DNA of 40,211 bases from Gammaproteobacteria bacterium (lineage in GTDB: Bacteria; Pseudomonadota; Gammaproteobacteria; SZUA-140). A program made the translations under genes and the position numbers. Location: contig WGFB01000045.1 in NCBI GenBank assembly GCA_015492435.1, positions 1 to 40,211 on the forward strand. The letters are read 5' to 3'. Below the pieces are notes generated by a model that saw nothing but the letters and a program-made list of their open reading frames with translations, was not told the origin of the DNA and did no database searches. This document shows, piece after piece, positions 11,397 through 19,833 of this stretch (position 1 is the first letter of the stretch; each line of letters opens with the position of its first letter).

Positions 11397-11933
11397 TTAT
11401 TGGGACAGCGCCGTGCCCAGCCTGTCCAGATGTCCTGTCACTGAACCGTCGATGACCATATCGCCGGCGCGGATGATCGCCCCCCCAATCAAAGACTTGT
11501 CGATCCGGCTCGACACCGCCACCTCCTTGCCCAGGCGGGCCTTGAGGGCCCGGGCAATCGCCTTTTCCTGATCGGCGCTGACCTTGTAGGCGGATATCAC
11601 CTCCGCCTTGACGACATGCTCGGCCTCGGCGCGGTAACGCTCGTAGAGGGCCGCTATTTCGGGCAGCAAGGCGATGCGGTCGTTTTCGATCAGCAGATCG
11701 ATGAGGGATCGCGCCCTGTCATCGAGCCGCTCACCACCCACGCCGCAGATCACATCGTGCAACTGCTCATGGTTCACGCGGGGATTGCCGATCAGGGCGC
11801 CCATGGCCGGATCCTCCACGATGGCGGCCAGCAGGGTGAGGGTTTCCGACCACTTGGGCAGCTGCTGCTGTTCCTCGGCCAGCTTGAAAACGGCCTGGGC
11901 GTAGGGGCGTGCGATGGTGCTTTTTTCTGCCAT
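11397..11933 (-). CDS. atpH: F1Fo ATP synthase delta subunit
   Basis: This 178-residue subunit caps F1 and attaches it to the peripheral stalk. The N-terminal segment STIARPYAQAVFKLAEEQ and the C-terminal IDKSLIGGAIIRAGDMVIDGSVTGHLDRL are the family's two recognisable ends. The rest is a helical domain with few invariant residues. Length is normal. It follows atpF after 13 bases. Confidence 0.96.
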   Translation of the reverse strand: MAEKSTIARPYAQAVFKLAEEQQQLPKWSETLTLLAAIVEDPAMGALIGNPRVNHEQLHDVICGVGGERLDDRARSLIDLLIENDRIALLPEIAALYERYRAEAEHVVKAEVISAYKVSADQEKAIARALKARLGKEVAVSSRIDKSLIGGAIIRAGDMVIDGSVTGHLDRLGTALSQ

Positions 11934-11946
11934 GTCTGTGGATTAC

Positions 11947-12417
11947 CTATATCTGGGATGCCAGATCCTTGAGCAGGTCGTCGTGCGCCTTGCGGTCGAT
12001 CTCCCGCTTGAGAATCTTTTCCGCGCCGGATGCGGCAATGGACGCCACCTGCGCCCTGAGCTGTTCCTTGGCCCGGTTGACCTCTTGCTCGATCTCCGCC
12101 TTGGCGGCCGTGATCAGACGCTCGCCCTCGGCGCGCGCGTTGTTCTTGGCTTCCTCGACGATTTCGCTGGCGCGCTTTTCCGACTGGGCGATGATTTCCG
12201 CGGCCTGCTGCTTGGCCTTGCGCAAGGCTTCCTTGGCATTCTTCTCGGAAAGCTCCAGCTCATGCTTGCCCTTTTCGGCAGCCGCCAGCCCATCGGCGAT
12301 GCGCTTCTGACGCTCGGCGAGCAGGTTGTTCAAAGGCCCCCAGAGCACCTTGTTGACGAACCAGATGAGCAGTACGAAGGCCGCCATCTGTCCGATCAAG
12401 GTCACTGTAATGTTCAT
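11947..12417 (-). CDS. atpF: F1Fo ATP synthase b subunit
   Basis: This 156-residue peripheral-stalk subunit begins [21 protein letters not shown], a single membrane helix, followed by [23 protein letters not shown]. From about residue 35 it is a long charged Ala/Glu/Lys-rich coiled coil that dimerises in the stalk. Length equals that of Escherichia coli AtpF. Only one b-type gene is present, so this is the homodimeric form and not the b/b' pair of phototrophic alphaproteobacteria and cyanobacteria. Confidence 0.96.
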   Translation of the reverse strand: MNITVTLIGQMAAFVLLIWFVNKVLWGPLNNLLAERQKRIADGLAAAEKGKHELELSEKNAKEALRKAKQQAAEIIAQSEKRASEIVEEAKNNARAEGERLITAAKAEIEQEVNRAKEQLRAQVASIAASGAEKILKREIDRKAHDDLLKDLASQI

Positions 12418-12473
12418 TTGCGTCTTCCTCTCTGCTTCAATCCAGACGTAACTGATTCAAGGATATGCAAAAG

Positions 12474-12761
12474 TTACAGTGTACCCAATGCGCTGCTCAA
12501 AGCGCCCACGAAGGGATTGGCGAACAGGAACCACATGGCGAAGGCCAGAATGATGAACGGAAACGATTCCATCAAACCCGCGAAGATGAACATGTTGGTC
12601 ATCAGCGCCGGACGCATTTCAGGCTGACGGGCGATGCCTTCCAGCGTCTTGGCACAGATCAGGCCCCAGCCGATGGCCGAACCCAGTCCGGCAGCGGCCA
12701 GAATCACGCCTACGCCCACTGCGGTATAGGCATAAATTTGTGCAATCATTTCCGGTGTCAT
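12474..12761 (-). CDS. atpE: F1Fo ATP synthase c subunit (proteolipid ring)
   Basis: This 95-residue protein has two membrane helices joined by the polar loop ARQPEMRP. The ion-carrying carboxylate is Glu65 in AGLMESFPF. Sodium-binding c subunits carry Gln at position 32 and Tyr at position 70. Here those places hold Trp32 (AIGWGLI) and Ile70, which points to protons, although Ser66 next to the Glu is shared with sodium types. It is longer than the 79-residue Escherichia coli protein because of an N-terminal extension and the tail VGALSSALGTL. The gene sits in the standard place between atpB and atpF. Confidence 0.96.
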   Translation of the reverse strand: MTPEMIAQIYAYTAVGVGVILAAAGLGSAIGWGLICAKTLEGIARQPEMRPALMTNMFIFAGLMESFPFIILAFAMWFLFANPFVGALSSALGTL

Positions 12762-12817
12762 TGTTACGCTCTCCTCTTGATAAAACCAATGTTGATGACT
12801 TGAAACCTAGGAATTCC

Positions 12818-14084
<1,267 letters not shown>

Positions 14085-14088
14085 TTGG

Positions 14089-14331
14089 CTATATACCCCT
14101 GCTCAACAGCTTGTAGACCTTCAGAAATCCTCCCACCGCGCCGAGGGCGCCAAATAGTAGCATAAATACGGGACGGCTATCCAGCCATTTGTCCACGCCG
14201 TATCCGAGCACGAAACCGGCCACAATCATGGACGTCAGCATGGTGCCCACTCCGATCAACGCCAGGCCTGAAAGGCTGTTCTTGCTCATTATCAAGGGCG
14301 CTTTGGCTCGGTCCTGAATCCGTGGGTTCAT
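14089..14331 (-). CDS. AtpZ/AtpI-family small membrane protein
   Basis: This small protein is about 80 residues from ATG 14331, or 66 from ATG 14289. It has two membrane helices, SGLALIGVGTMLTSMIVAGFV and PVFMLLFGALGAVGGFLKVY, separated by the loop GYGVDKWLDSR. The pattern of a first helix, G.G..(D/L).WL(D), and a second helix ending in KVYKLL matches the AtpZ family (PF09527), sometimes described as a Ca/Mg-transport-related F1Fo subunit. Neither start has a strong ribosome site. The much longer frame to a TTG at 14472 is rejected because it would run through the candidate promoter at 14430-14459. It is the first gene of the atp operon. Confidence 0.72.
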   Translation of the reverse strand: MNPRIQDRAKAPLIMSKNSLSGLALIGVGTMLTSMIVAGFVLGYGVDKWLDSRPVFMLLFGALGAVGGFLKVYKLLSRGI

Positions 14332-14429
14332 GACGGAGTTTATCGTCTCGGCCGTTTCTGCCGGGGCCACGCGGCTTATGGCGCGCTTCGCTCCCGGCCC
14401 GCGGGTACCAAAGTAAAATCTGGCGCGCA

Positions 14430-14459
14430 AGTATACCGCGCCCGCCTTGCCTCCCGCAA
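14430..14459 (-). promoter_or_regulatory. Candidate sigma70 promoter of the atp operon
   Basis: On the minus strand TTGCGG (14454-14459) and TATACT (14430-14435) are separated by 18 bases. The -10 box matches five of six consensus bases, while the -35 box matches only its TTG. It lies between parB and the first atp gene, about 100 bases before the likely start codon. Confidence 0.5.
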
Positions 14460-14521
14460 GCTCGGAACGCAAAACCTAAGCGCCTGAAAATTCTGGCAAA
14501 CAGATCGGAAAAGCCGAGGAA

Positions 14522-15394
14522 TTACTTGATGTGGGCGAGAATCCCCTCCAACTCGTCCAGGTTATTGTAATGGATGATAAGCTTCCCCTTGCCCCTGGCG
14601 CCCTGCTGAAAGCTGACGGCGGCGCCGAGGCGCTGGGAAAGGTCTTCCTGCAGCTTGAGCACATCCGGATCCGTGGCCACGCGGCCGCTGGCGCGGGGCA
14701 GGGCGGGTTTTTGCAGGCGCCGCACCAGTTGCTCCGTCTCCCTGACCGACAGGCCCCTGGCCACCACCTTGCGCGCGGCCTCGCTCTGCAGGGCACCGCT
14801 CAGGCCCAGCAGGGCACGGGCATGGCCCATCTCCAGTTCCCCGGCCTCGAGCAGGGACTTGACGTCCTCGTTGAGCTCGAACAGGCGCAGCAGGTTGGTC
14901 ACCGCGGCGCGCGAGCGCCCCACGGCCTCGGCGGCCATCTGGTGTGTGAGTTCGAATTCCGTGATGAGGCGCTGCAGGGCCACGGCCTCCTCCATGGGAT
15001 TGAGGTTCTCGCGCTGGATGTTTTCGATGAGGGCCATGGCCATGGCCGCCTGGTCCTCCACCTTGCGGACCACGGCGGGCACCTCGTGCAGGCCCGCCTG
15101 CTGGGCCGCGCGCCAGCGCCGCTCACCAGCGATGATCTCGTATTGCCCATCTCCGACGGGCCGCACGACGATGGGCTGCACCACGCCCTGCGCGCGTATG
15201 GAATCGGCCAGTTCCTCCAGGCGCTCCGCCTGGATGACGGAGCGGGGCTGATACTTGCCGCGGCGGATCACATCCACGGGCAACTGGCGCAGTTCGCCAT
15301 CATCCACGGCCGTCTCGCGGCCGGGCGCGGCCGGCGCGCCGCCCAACAATGCATCCAGCCCCCTGCCCAGCCCCCTTTTTCTCGTCGCGGTCAT
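14522..15394 (-). CDS. parB: Chromosome-partitioning protein ParB
   Basis: This 290-residue protein binds parS sites and spreads on DNA using CTP. The start TRKRGLGRGLDALLGG is the conserved ParA-interacting N-terminus. The ParB/Srx core includes RRGKYQPRSVIQ, VQPIVVRP and the CTP-binding region YEIIAGERRWRAAQ, with ENIQRENLNPMEEA after it. A helix-turn-helix (LTHQMAAEAVGRSRAAVTN) follows, and the C-terminal dimerisation domain ends the protein. The ATG at 15394 has AGGTAAGG just upstream; the frame extends 13 codons further but overlaps parA. The gap to the parA stop is 16 bases. I did not find an obvious parS 16-mer in the window. Confidence 0.96.
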   Translation of the reverse strand: MTATRKRGLGRGLDALLGGAPAAPGRETAVDDGELRQLPVDVIRRGKYQPRSVIQAERLEELADSIRAQGVVQPIVVRPVGDGQYEIIAGERRWRAAQQAGLHEVPAVVRKVEDQAAMAMALIENIQRENLNPMEEAVALQRLITEFELTHQMAAEAVGRSRAAVTNLLRLFELNEDVKSLLEAGELEMGHARALLGLSGALQSEAARKVVARGLSVRETEQLVRRLQKPALPRASGRVATDPDVLKLQEDLSQRLGAAVSFQQGARGKGKLIIHYNNLDELEGILAHIK

Positions 15395-15410
15395 ATGCCT
15401 TACCTGCCTC

Positions 15411-16229
15411 TCATCGCATTGGATCACGCTCACCGGCCTGCCCGGCCTCCCCCAGGCCTTCCTTGCGCTGGTCGCGGCGCAGGATTTCGCCCGCCAGGGC
15501 CAGGTAGGCGCGAGCGCCCTGGGAATGCTTGTCGTACAACATCACCGGCAGTCCATAACTGGGTGCCTCCGCCAGGCGCACGTTGCGGGGCACGATGGTA
15601 TTATAGACCTTGTCGCCGAAATGGCTCAGCAATTGATTGGAAACCTCGTTGGCGAGCCGGTTGCGCGAATCGAACATGGTGCGCAGGATGCCCTCGATGC
15701 CGAGCTGGAAATTCAGGGTGGTGCGGATTTTCTCGATGGTGTCCAGCAGGGCGCTCAATCCTTCCAGGGCGTAATACTCACACTGCATGGGTATGATCAC
15801 GCCCCGCGCCGCCACCAGGGCGTTCACCGTCAGCATGTTGAGGGACGGCGGGCAGTCGACGAGGACATAGTCATAGCGCTGGGATACATGCTCCAGGGCC
15901 TGCTGCAGGCGCTTCTCGCTCTGCGGCATGGTCATGAGGGACACCTCGGCCGCCGTCAGGTCGGCATTGGCCCCCAGCAGGTCGAAACCCGCCTCCCGCG
16001 CCTCGACGATGGCCTCGTCCAGCCCCGCCTCGCCCAGCAGCACCTCGCAGCCCGTCAGGGCCACGCCGTGCTTGTCGACGCCGCTGCCCATGGTGGCATT
16101 GCCCTGGGGGTCGAGATCGATGAGCAGGACGCGGCGCCGCGTGGCGGCCAGGGATGCGGACAGATTGACGCTGGTGGTGGTCTTGCCCACCCCGCCCTTC
16201 TGGTTTGCCACTGCGATAATCCTGCCCAT
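15411..16229 (-). CDS. parA: Chromosome-partitioning ATPase ParA (Soj)
   Basis: This 272-residue Walker-type ATPase works with ParB to move origin regions. The deviant Walker A box KGGVGKTT lies at residues 11-18 after RIIAVANQ. Further motifs are LLIDLDPQGNATMGSG and YDYVLVDCPPSLNMLTVNAL, and NTIVPRNVRLAEAPSYG is the usual C-terminal signature of chromosomal Soj. The ATG at 16229 has AGGTAA nine bases upstream; a TTG two codons earlier is less likely. It lies 22 bases downstream of rsmG and upstream of parB on the same strand. Confidence 0.96.
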   Translation of the reverse strand: MGRIIAVANQKGGVGKTTTSVNLSASLAATRRRVLLIDLDPQGNATMGSGVDKHGVALTGCEVLLGEAGLDEAIVEAREAGFDLLGANADLTAAEVSLMTMPQSEKRLQQALEHVSQRYDYVLVDCPPSLNMLTVNALVAARGVIIPMQCEYYALEGLSALLDTIEKIRTTLNFQLGIEGILRTMFDSRNRLANEVSNQLLSHFGDKVYNTIVPRNVRLAEAPSYGLPVMLYDKHSQGARAYLALAGEILRRDQRKEGLGEAGQAGERDPMR

Positions 16230-16251
16230 AGTCAAATGTTACCTGAATCCA

Positions 16252-16944
16252 TCAGTTCGTGGGGCTACGGCCTGAATCCACCGGATCAGGCAAGACCTCC
16301 ACAAGACAGCGCTCCTCCTTCAGCCCCGGAACGGTGAGTTCATGGATCCGGACAGCGCGCGACATGGCCTTCACGCGCCGGATCTCCTCACCCGGCAAGC
16401 GCCCCTTCATGGCCAGAATCCGGCCATGTGGCCCGCACAGATGCCGGGTACCGGCGACCATCACCTCCAGGGAGGCATAGGCACGTGTCACCACCGCATC
16501 GAAGGGGTGGGCGGGATGGTAATCCTCCACTCTCGCATGTGCAACTGAAACATTGGCCAGGCCGGCCGCCGCGATGGCCTGTGTGACGAAACGTGTCTTT
16601 TTGCCGTTGGCATCCAGCAGTACCCATTCAGTTTCCGCCAATGCCAGGGCCAAGGGAATACCGGGCAACCCAGCGCCTGTCCCCACATCGATGAAGCGCC
16701 TCCCCGCAACATGGGGCAACACGGCCAAGCTGTCCAGCAGATGGCGGATCACCATCTGCACGGGATCCCGGACCGCCGTGAGGTTGTAGACCCGGTTCCA
16801 CTTGGCCAGCAATTCCAGGTAGGCCATCAGCCGCTCCAGGGTCTCCCCCGGCAGATCCACGTCCAGCCGGGATACGCCCTGCACGAGCACGGCCTCCGCC
16901 TGCGTCCTCGCAGAGGCGGAAAGCGCCTGCCCCGGAGCGCTCAT
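16252..16944 (-). CDS. rsmG: 16S rRNA (guanine-527 N7) methyltransferase
   Basis: This 230-residue enzyme methylates G527 of 16S rRNA using SAM. The region WNRVYNLTAVRDP, followed by HLLDSLAVLPHV, is diagnostic. The SAM-binding loop is FIDVGTGAGLPGIPLALA and the segment LLDANGKKTRF follows. Length is slightly above the 207 residues of Escherichia coli RsmG because of an N-terminal extension before LPGETLERLMAYLELLAKW. It starts the rsmG-parA-parB series. The usual upstream neighbour mnmG is missing here; glgP is in its place. Confidence 0.95.
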   Translation of the reverse strand: MSAPGQALSASARTQAEAVLVQGVSRLDVDLPGETLERLMAYLELLAKWNRVYNLTAVRDPVQMVIRHLLDSLAVLPHVAGRRFIDVGTGAGLPGIPLALALAETEWVLLDANGKKTRFVTQAIAAAGLANVSVAHARVEDYHPAHPFDAVVTRAYASLEVMVAGTRHLCGPHGRILAMKGRLPGEEIRRVKAMSRAVRIHELTVPGLKEERCLVEVLPDPVDSGRSPTN

Positions 16945-17004
16945 GATAGGATAATTAACTGAATCAACAATATTTTCCCTGGCACCGTTGACAGCCGGAA
17001 TCCA

Positions 17005-19500
17005 TCACGCCTCTTTTTTCAACACGATTTCCACCGGCGAGGCCCGCCAGATCTCGGTGGCGTACTCGCTGATGGTGCGGTCGCTGGAAAAAAGCCCCAT
17101 GTTGGCCACGTTGAGCACCGCCTTGCGGGTCCATTCGTGGGGGCAGGTGTAGAGTTCCGACACCCGCTCCTGGCAGGCCACGTAGGACTCGTAATCGGCC
17201 AGCACCATGAAGGCGTCCCCGCCATCGGTGAGGGCATGCACCAGCCCCTTGTGCAGGTCCGGCTGCTCGGGCGAGAAAAATCCCGAACCGATCATGTCAA
17301 GCACCTGTTTCAACTCGGAATTGGCATGATAATGATCCCACGGCTGATATCCCTGGCGGCGCAGCGCCAGAACCTCCTCGGCAGTGAGGCCGAAAATGAA
17401 CATATTGTCGTGGCCGACGGCATCACGGATCTCGATATTGGCCCCATCCAGGGTGCCGATAGTGAGGGCCCCGTTGAGGGCCAGCTTCATGTTGCCGGTG
17501 CCGGAGGCCTCCATGCCCGCTGTGGAGATCTGCTCGGACAACTCGGCGGCGGGAATGATATCGCTGGCGGTAGTGACGTCGTAATTGGGAATGAATATCA
17601 CTCTGAGACGGTCCCCCACCAGGGGATCATTGTTGACGATATCCGCCACATCATTGATCAGCTTGATGACCATCTTGGCCATGACATAGCCGGGGGCCGC
17701 CTTGCCAGAGAAGATGACCGTGCGCGGCACCATCTCACGGGCGGGGTCGTTGCGCAGCCGATTATAAAGGGTAACTACATGTAATACATTGAGAACCTGG
17801 CGCTTGTACTCATGGATGCGCTTGATCTGGACGTCGAACAGGCTGTCCAGGTTGACGCTGAGCCCCAGGTGGCGCTCGATGAGCGCGGCCAGGCGCGCCT
17901 TGTTGCGGCGCTTGATGGCGCTGAACGCTTCGCAAAATGCCGGGTCGTCGGCGCAGGGCGCGAGTCCCGACAGGGCGTCGAGATCCGTAACCCAGCCCCT
18001 GCCAATACGCCCGCTGATCAGGCCCGCCAGTTCGGGATTGACGTGATGCAGCCAGCGCCTAGGGGTTATCCCATTGGTTTTGTTGATTATTTTTTCAGGA
18101 TAGAGGCGGTCGAAATCGGCGAATATGGTTTCCTTCATAAGCCGGGTATGGAGCTTGGCCACCCCGTTGACCTTGTGGCTGCCGACGATGGCGAGATTGG
18201 CCATGCGGATGCGATGCTCCCCCGATTCGTCGATGATGGACATGCGCCGCAGCAACTCCGGGTCGCCTGGAAAGTGATGCATGACGTCCTTGAGAAAGCG
18301 GCGGTTGATTTCATGAATGATCTGCAGGTGGCGGGGCAGAATATTCCCGAACAGGTGCGCCGGCCAGGTTTCCAGCGCCTCTGGCAGGAGGGTGTGATTG
18401 GTGTAGGAAAATGTCCGGGTGACGATGTCCCAGGCCTGATCCCATTGAAGTTTTTCGATATCCACGAGTATGCGCATCATTTCAGGGATGGCGATGGCGG
18501 GATGGGTGTCATTGAGCTGTATGGCCACCTTGTCGGGCAGTTCGACCAGGGAAGAATGAAACTTCTTGAAACGGTACAGAATGTCCTGGAGTGAGGCGCA
18601 GACGAAGAAATACTGCTGCTTGAGGCGCAACTCCTTGCCCATGTGGGTGGTATCGTCGGGATAGAGCACCTTGGAGATGTTTTCCGACTGGGTTTCCGCC
18701 TCCACGGCCTTGATGTAGTTGCCCTCGTTGAAATACCGGAGGTCGAAATCGCGGGACGACTTGGCGGCCCACAGGCGCATGTTGTTGACGGTATTGGTGC
18801 GAAATCCCGGGATGGGCGTATCGTAGGCCATGGCGATGACCTCGTCCGTATCCACCCAGTGAAAATGCAGCCCCCCCTTGTCGTCGGGGTATTCCACCAC
18901 CCGCCCATAGAACTTGACGGGAAAAATCACCTCGGCGCGGGGAAATTCCCAGGGATTGCCGTAACGCAGCCAGTTGTCGGGATGCTCCTTCTGATAGCCG
19001 TCCTCGATGGTCTGTCTGAACATGCCGTATTCGTAGCGTATGCCATAGCCATAACCGGGAATGCCCAGAGTGGCCATGGAATCGAGGAAACAGGCCGCCA
19101 GGCGCCCCAGGCCGCCGTTGCCGAGGGCGGCATCAGGCTCCATCTCACAGATTTTTTCCAAATTGAGACCGGCTTCACGAAAAGCCTGGGCAACCGGGTC
19201 GAGTATCCCCATGTTCAGGAGGCTGTTCATGAGGGTTCTGCCGATGAGGAATTCCATGGACAGGTAATAAACACGCTTGGTGTCTTCCCGGTAATAGGTG
19301 CGCATGGTTTCCATCCAGCGCTCCATGAGCCGGTCGCGCACAACATAGGCCGCCACATGAAACCAATCCCGTTCCGTCGCCGTGTAAAGATCCTTGCCGA
19401 CCAGGTATTCCAGGCGATTTGCCATGGAACGTATGATAGAATGGGTGTCCATTCCCAGATAGTCGTACTTGAAGGGCCGCTCCCCTTTGCTTTCCGCCAT
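17005..19500 (-). CDS. glgP: Glycogen (alpha-glucan) phosphorylase
   Basis: This 831-residue PLP enzyme releases glucose-1-phosphate from glycogen or maltodextrin. Recognisable segments are YYLSMEFLIGRTLMNSLLN, DAALGNGGLGRLAACFLDSM, the nucleotide/sugar-phosphate region FIPNYDVTTASDIIPAAELS, and the PLP-lysine motif EASGTGNMKLALNGA with Lys672. NGITPRRWLHHVNPELAG is also typical. Length fits the GT35 family. GGGAG lies eight bases before the ATG at 19500. No other glycogen gene adjoins it, so whether it should be called glgP or malP cannot be decided from context. It is divergent from gspD across a 333-base region that holds an inverted repeat close to its start. Confidence 0.95.
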   Translation of the reverse strand: MAESKGERPFKYDYLGMDTHSIIRSMANRLEYLVGKDLYTATERDWFHVAAYVVRDRLMERWMETMRTYYREDTKRVYYLSMEFLIGRTLMNSLLNMGILDPVAQAFREAGLNLEKICEMEPDAALGNGGLGRLAACFLDSMATLGIPGYGYGIRYEYGMFRQTIEDGYQKEHPDNWLRYGNPWEFPRAEVIFPVKFYGRVVEYPDDKGGLHFHWVDTDEVIAMAYDTPIPGFRTNTVNNMRLWAAKSSRDFDLRYFNEGNYIKAVEAETQSENISKVLYPDDTTHMGKELRLKQQYFFVCASLQDILYRFKKFHSSLVELPDKVAIQLNDTHPAIAIPEMMRILVDIEKLQWDQAWDIVTRTFSYTNHTLLPEALETWPAHLFGNILPRHLQIIHEINRRFLKDVMHHFPGDPELLRRMSIIDESGEHRIRMANLAIVGSHKVNGVAKLHTRLMKETIFADFDRLYPEKIINKTNGITPRRWLHHVNPELAGLISGRIGRGWVTDLDALSGLAPCADDPAFCEAFSAIKRRNKARLAALIERHLGLSVNLDSLFDVQIKRIHEYKRQVLNVLHVVTLYNRLRNDPAREMVPRTVIFSGKAAPGYVMAKMVIKLINDVADIVNNDPLVGDRLRVIFIPNYDVTTASDIIPAAELSEQISTAGMEASGTGNMKLALNGALTIGTLDGANIEIRDAVGHDNMFIFGLTAEEVLALRRQGYQPWDHYHANSELKQVLDMIGSGFFSPEQPDLHKGLVHALTDGGDAFMVLADYESYVACQERVSELYTCPHEWTRKAVLNVANMGLFSSDRTISEYATEIWRASPVEIVLKKEA

Positions 19501-19833
19501 CGTTTTTCTCCCTGTCAGTCTCGGGAAAAGTTTTGTTCAATGAACAATACAACATATACTTATATATGCTTTTTAACACAACCAGTCGCAAATGACATAT
19601 AAAACCGACAATCCGCCTACACGTCTCCCGCACAAACCGGCGGAACAGGCCTCCGTGCCTGTCTCACACCATGAGAGACCGCTGGCGGCGCGGCCCCGCG
19701 CTGACAAGGGGCTCAATGGGCATGCATGCCGGTCTGTAAACCGTGTCATGCAGCCAGTTTTTGCCATGTCCCGCTCATGCCGGCAGCTTTTACAGTCACC
19801 TGTCAAGGACTGTCCAGGATTCTTCAACGGCAT
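19501..19833. other. Divergent intergenic region between glgP and gspD
   Basis: These 333 bases hold the leaders of two divergent genes. The glgP side (19530-19600) is AT-rich with several -10-like hexamers (TATATG, TATAAG), but no convincing promoter pair can be chosen. An inverted repeat is listed at 19533. On the gspD side ACAGTC (19792-19797) and GACTGT (19808-19813) form another short inverted repeat, 20 bases before the gspD ATG. An upstream in-frame ATG for gspD at 19726 is rejected because the signal peptide starts at 19834. Confidence 0.6.
19533..19547. promoter_or_regulatory. Inverted repeat, possible operator upstream of glgP
   Basis: TTGTTCA and TGAACAA are perfect 7-base arms around one central base. 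The site is 33 bases upstream of the glgP start codon in an AT-rich stretch, in the right place for a repressor site or a 5' UTR hairpin. No regulator can be named. Confidence 0.35.

Noticed and set aside
12474..12761. Sodium-translocating ATP synthase
   Set aside because: Ser66 is present, but the Gln32 and Tyr70 ligands of sodium-type c subunits are missing.
14332..14472. N-terminal extension of the AtpZ-like protein from a TTG at 14472
   Set aside because: The added residues are basic and not membrane-like, and the frame would cross the best promoter candidate of the operon.
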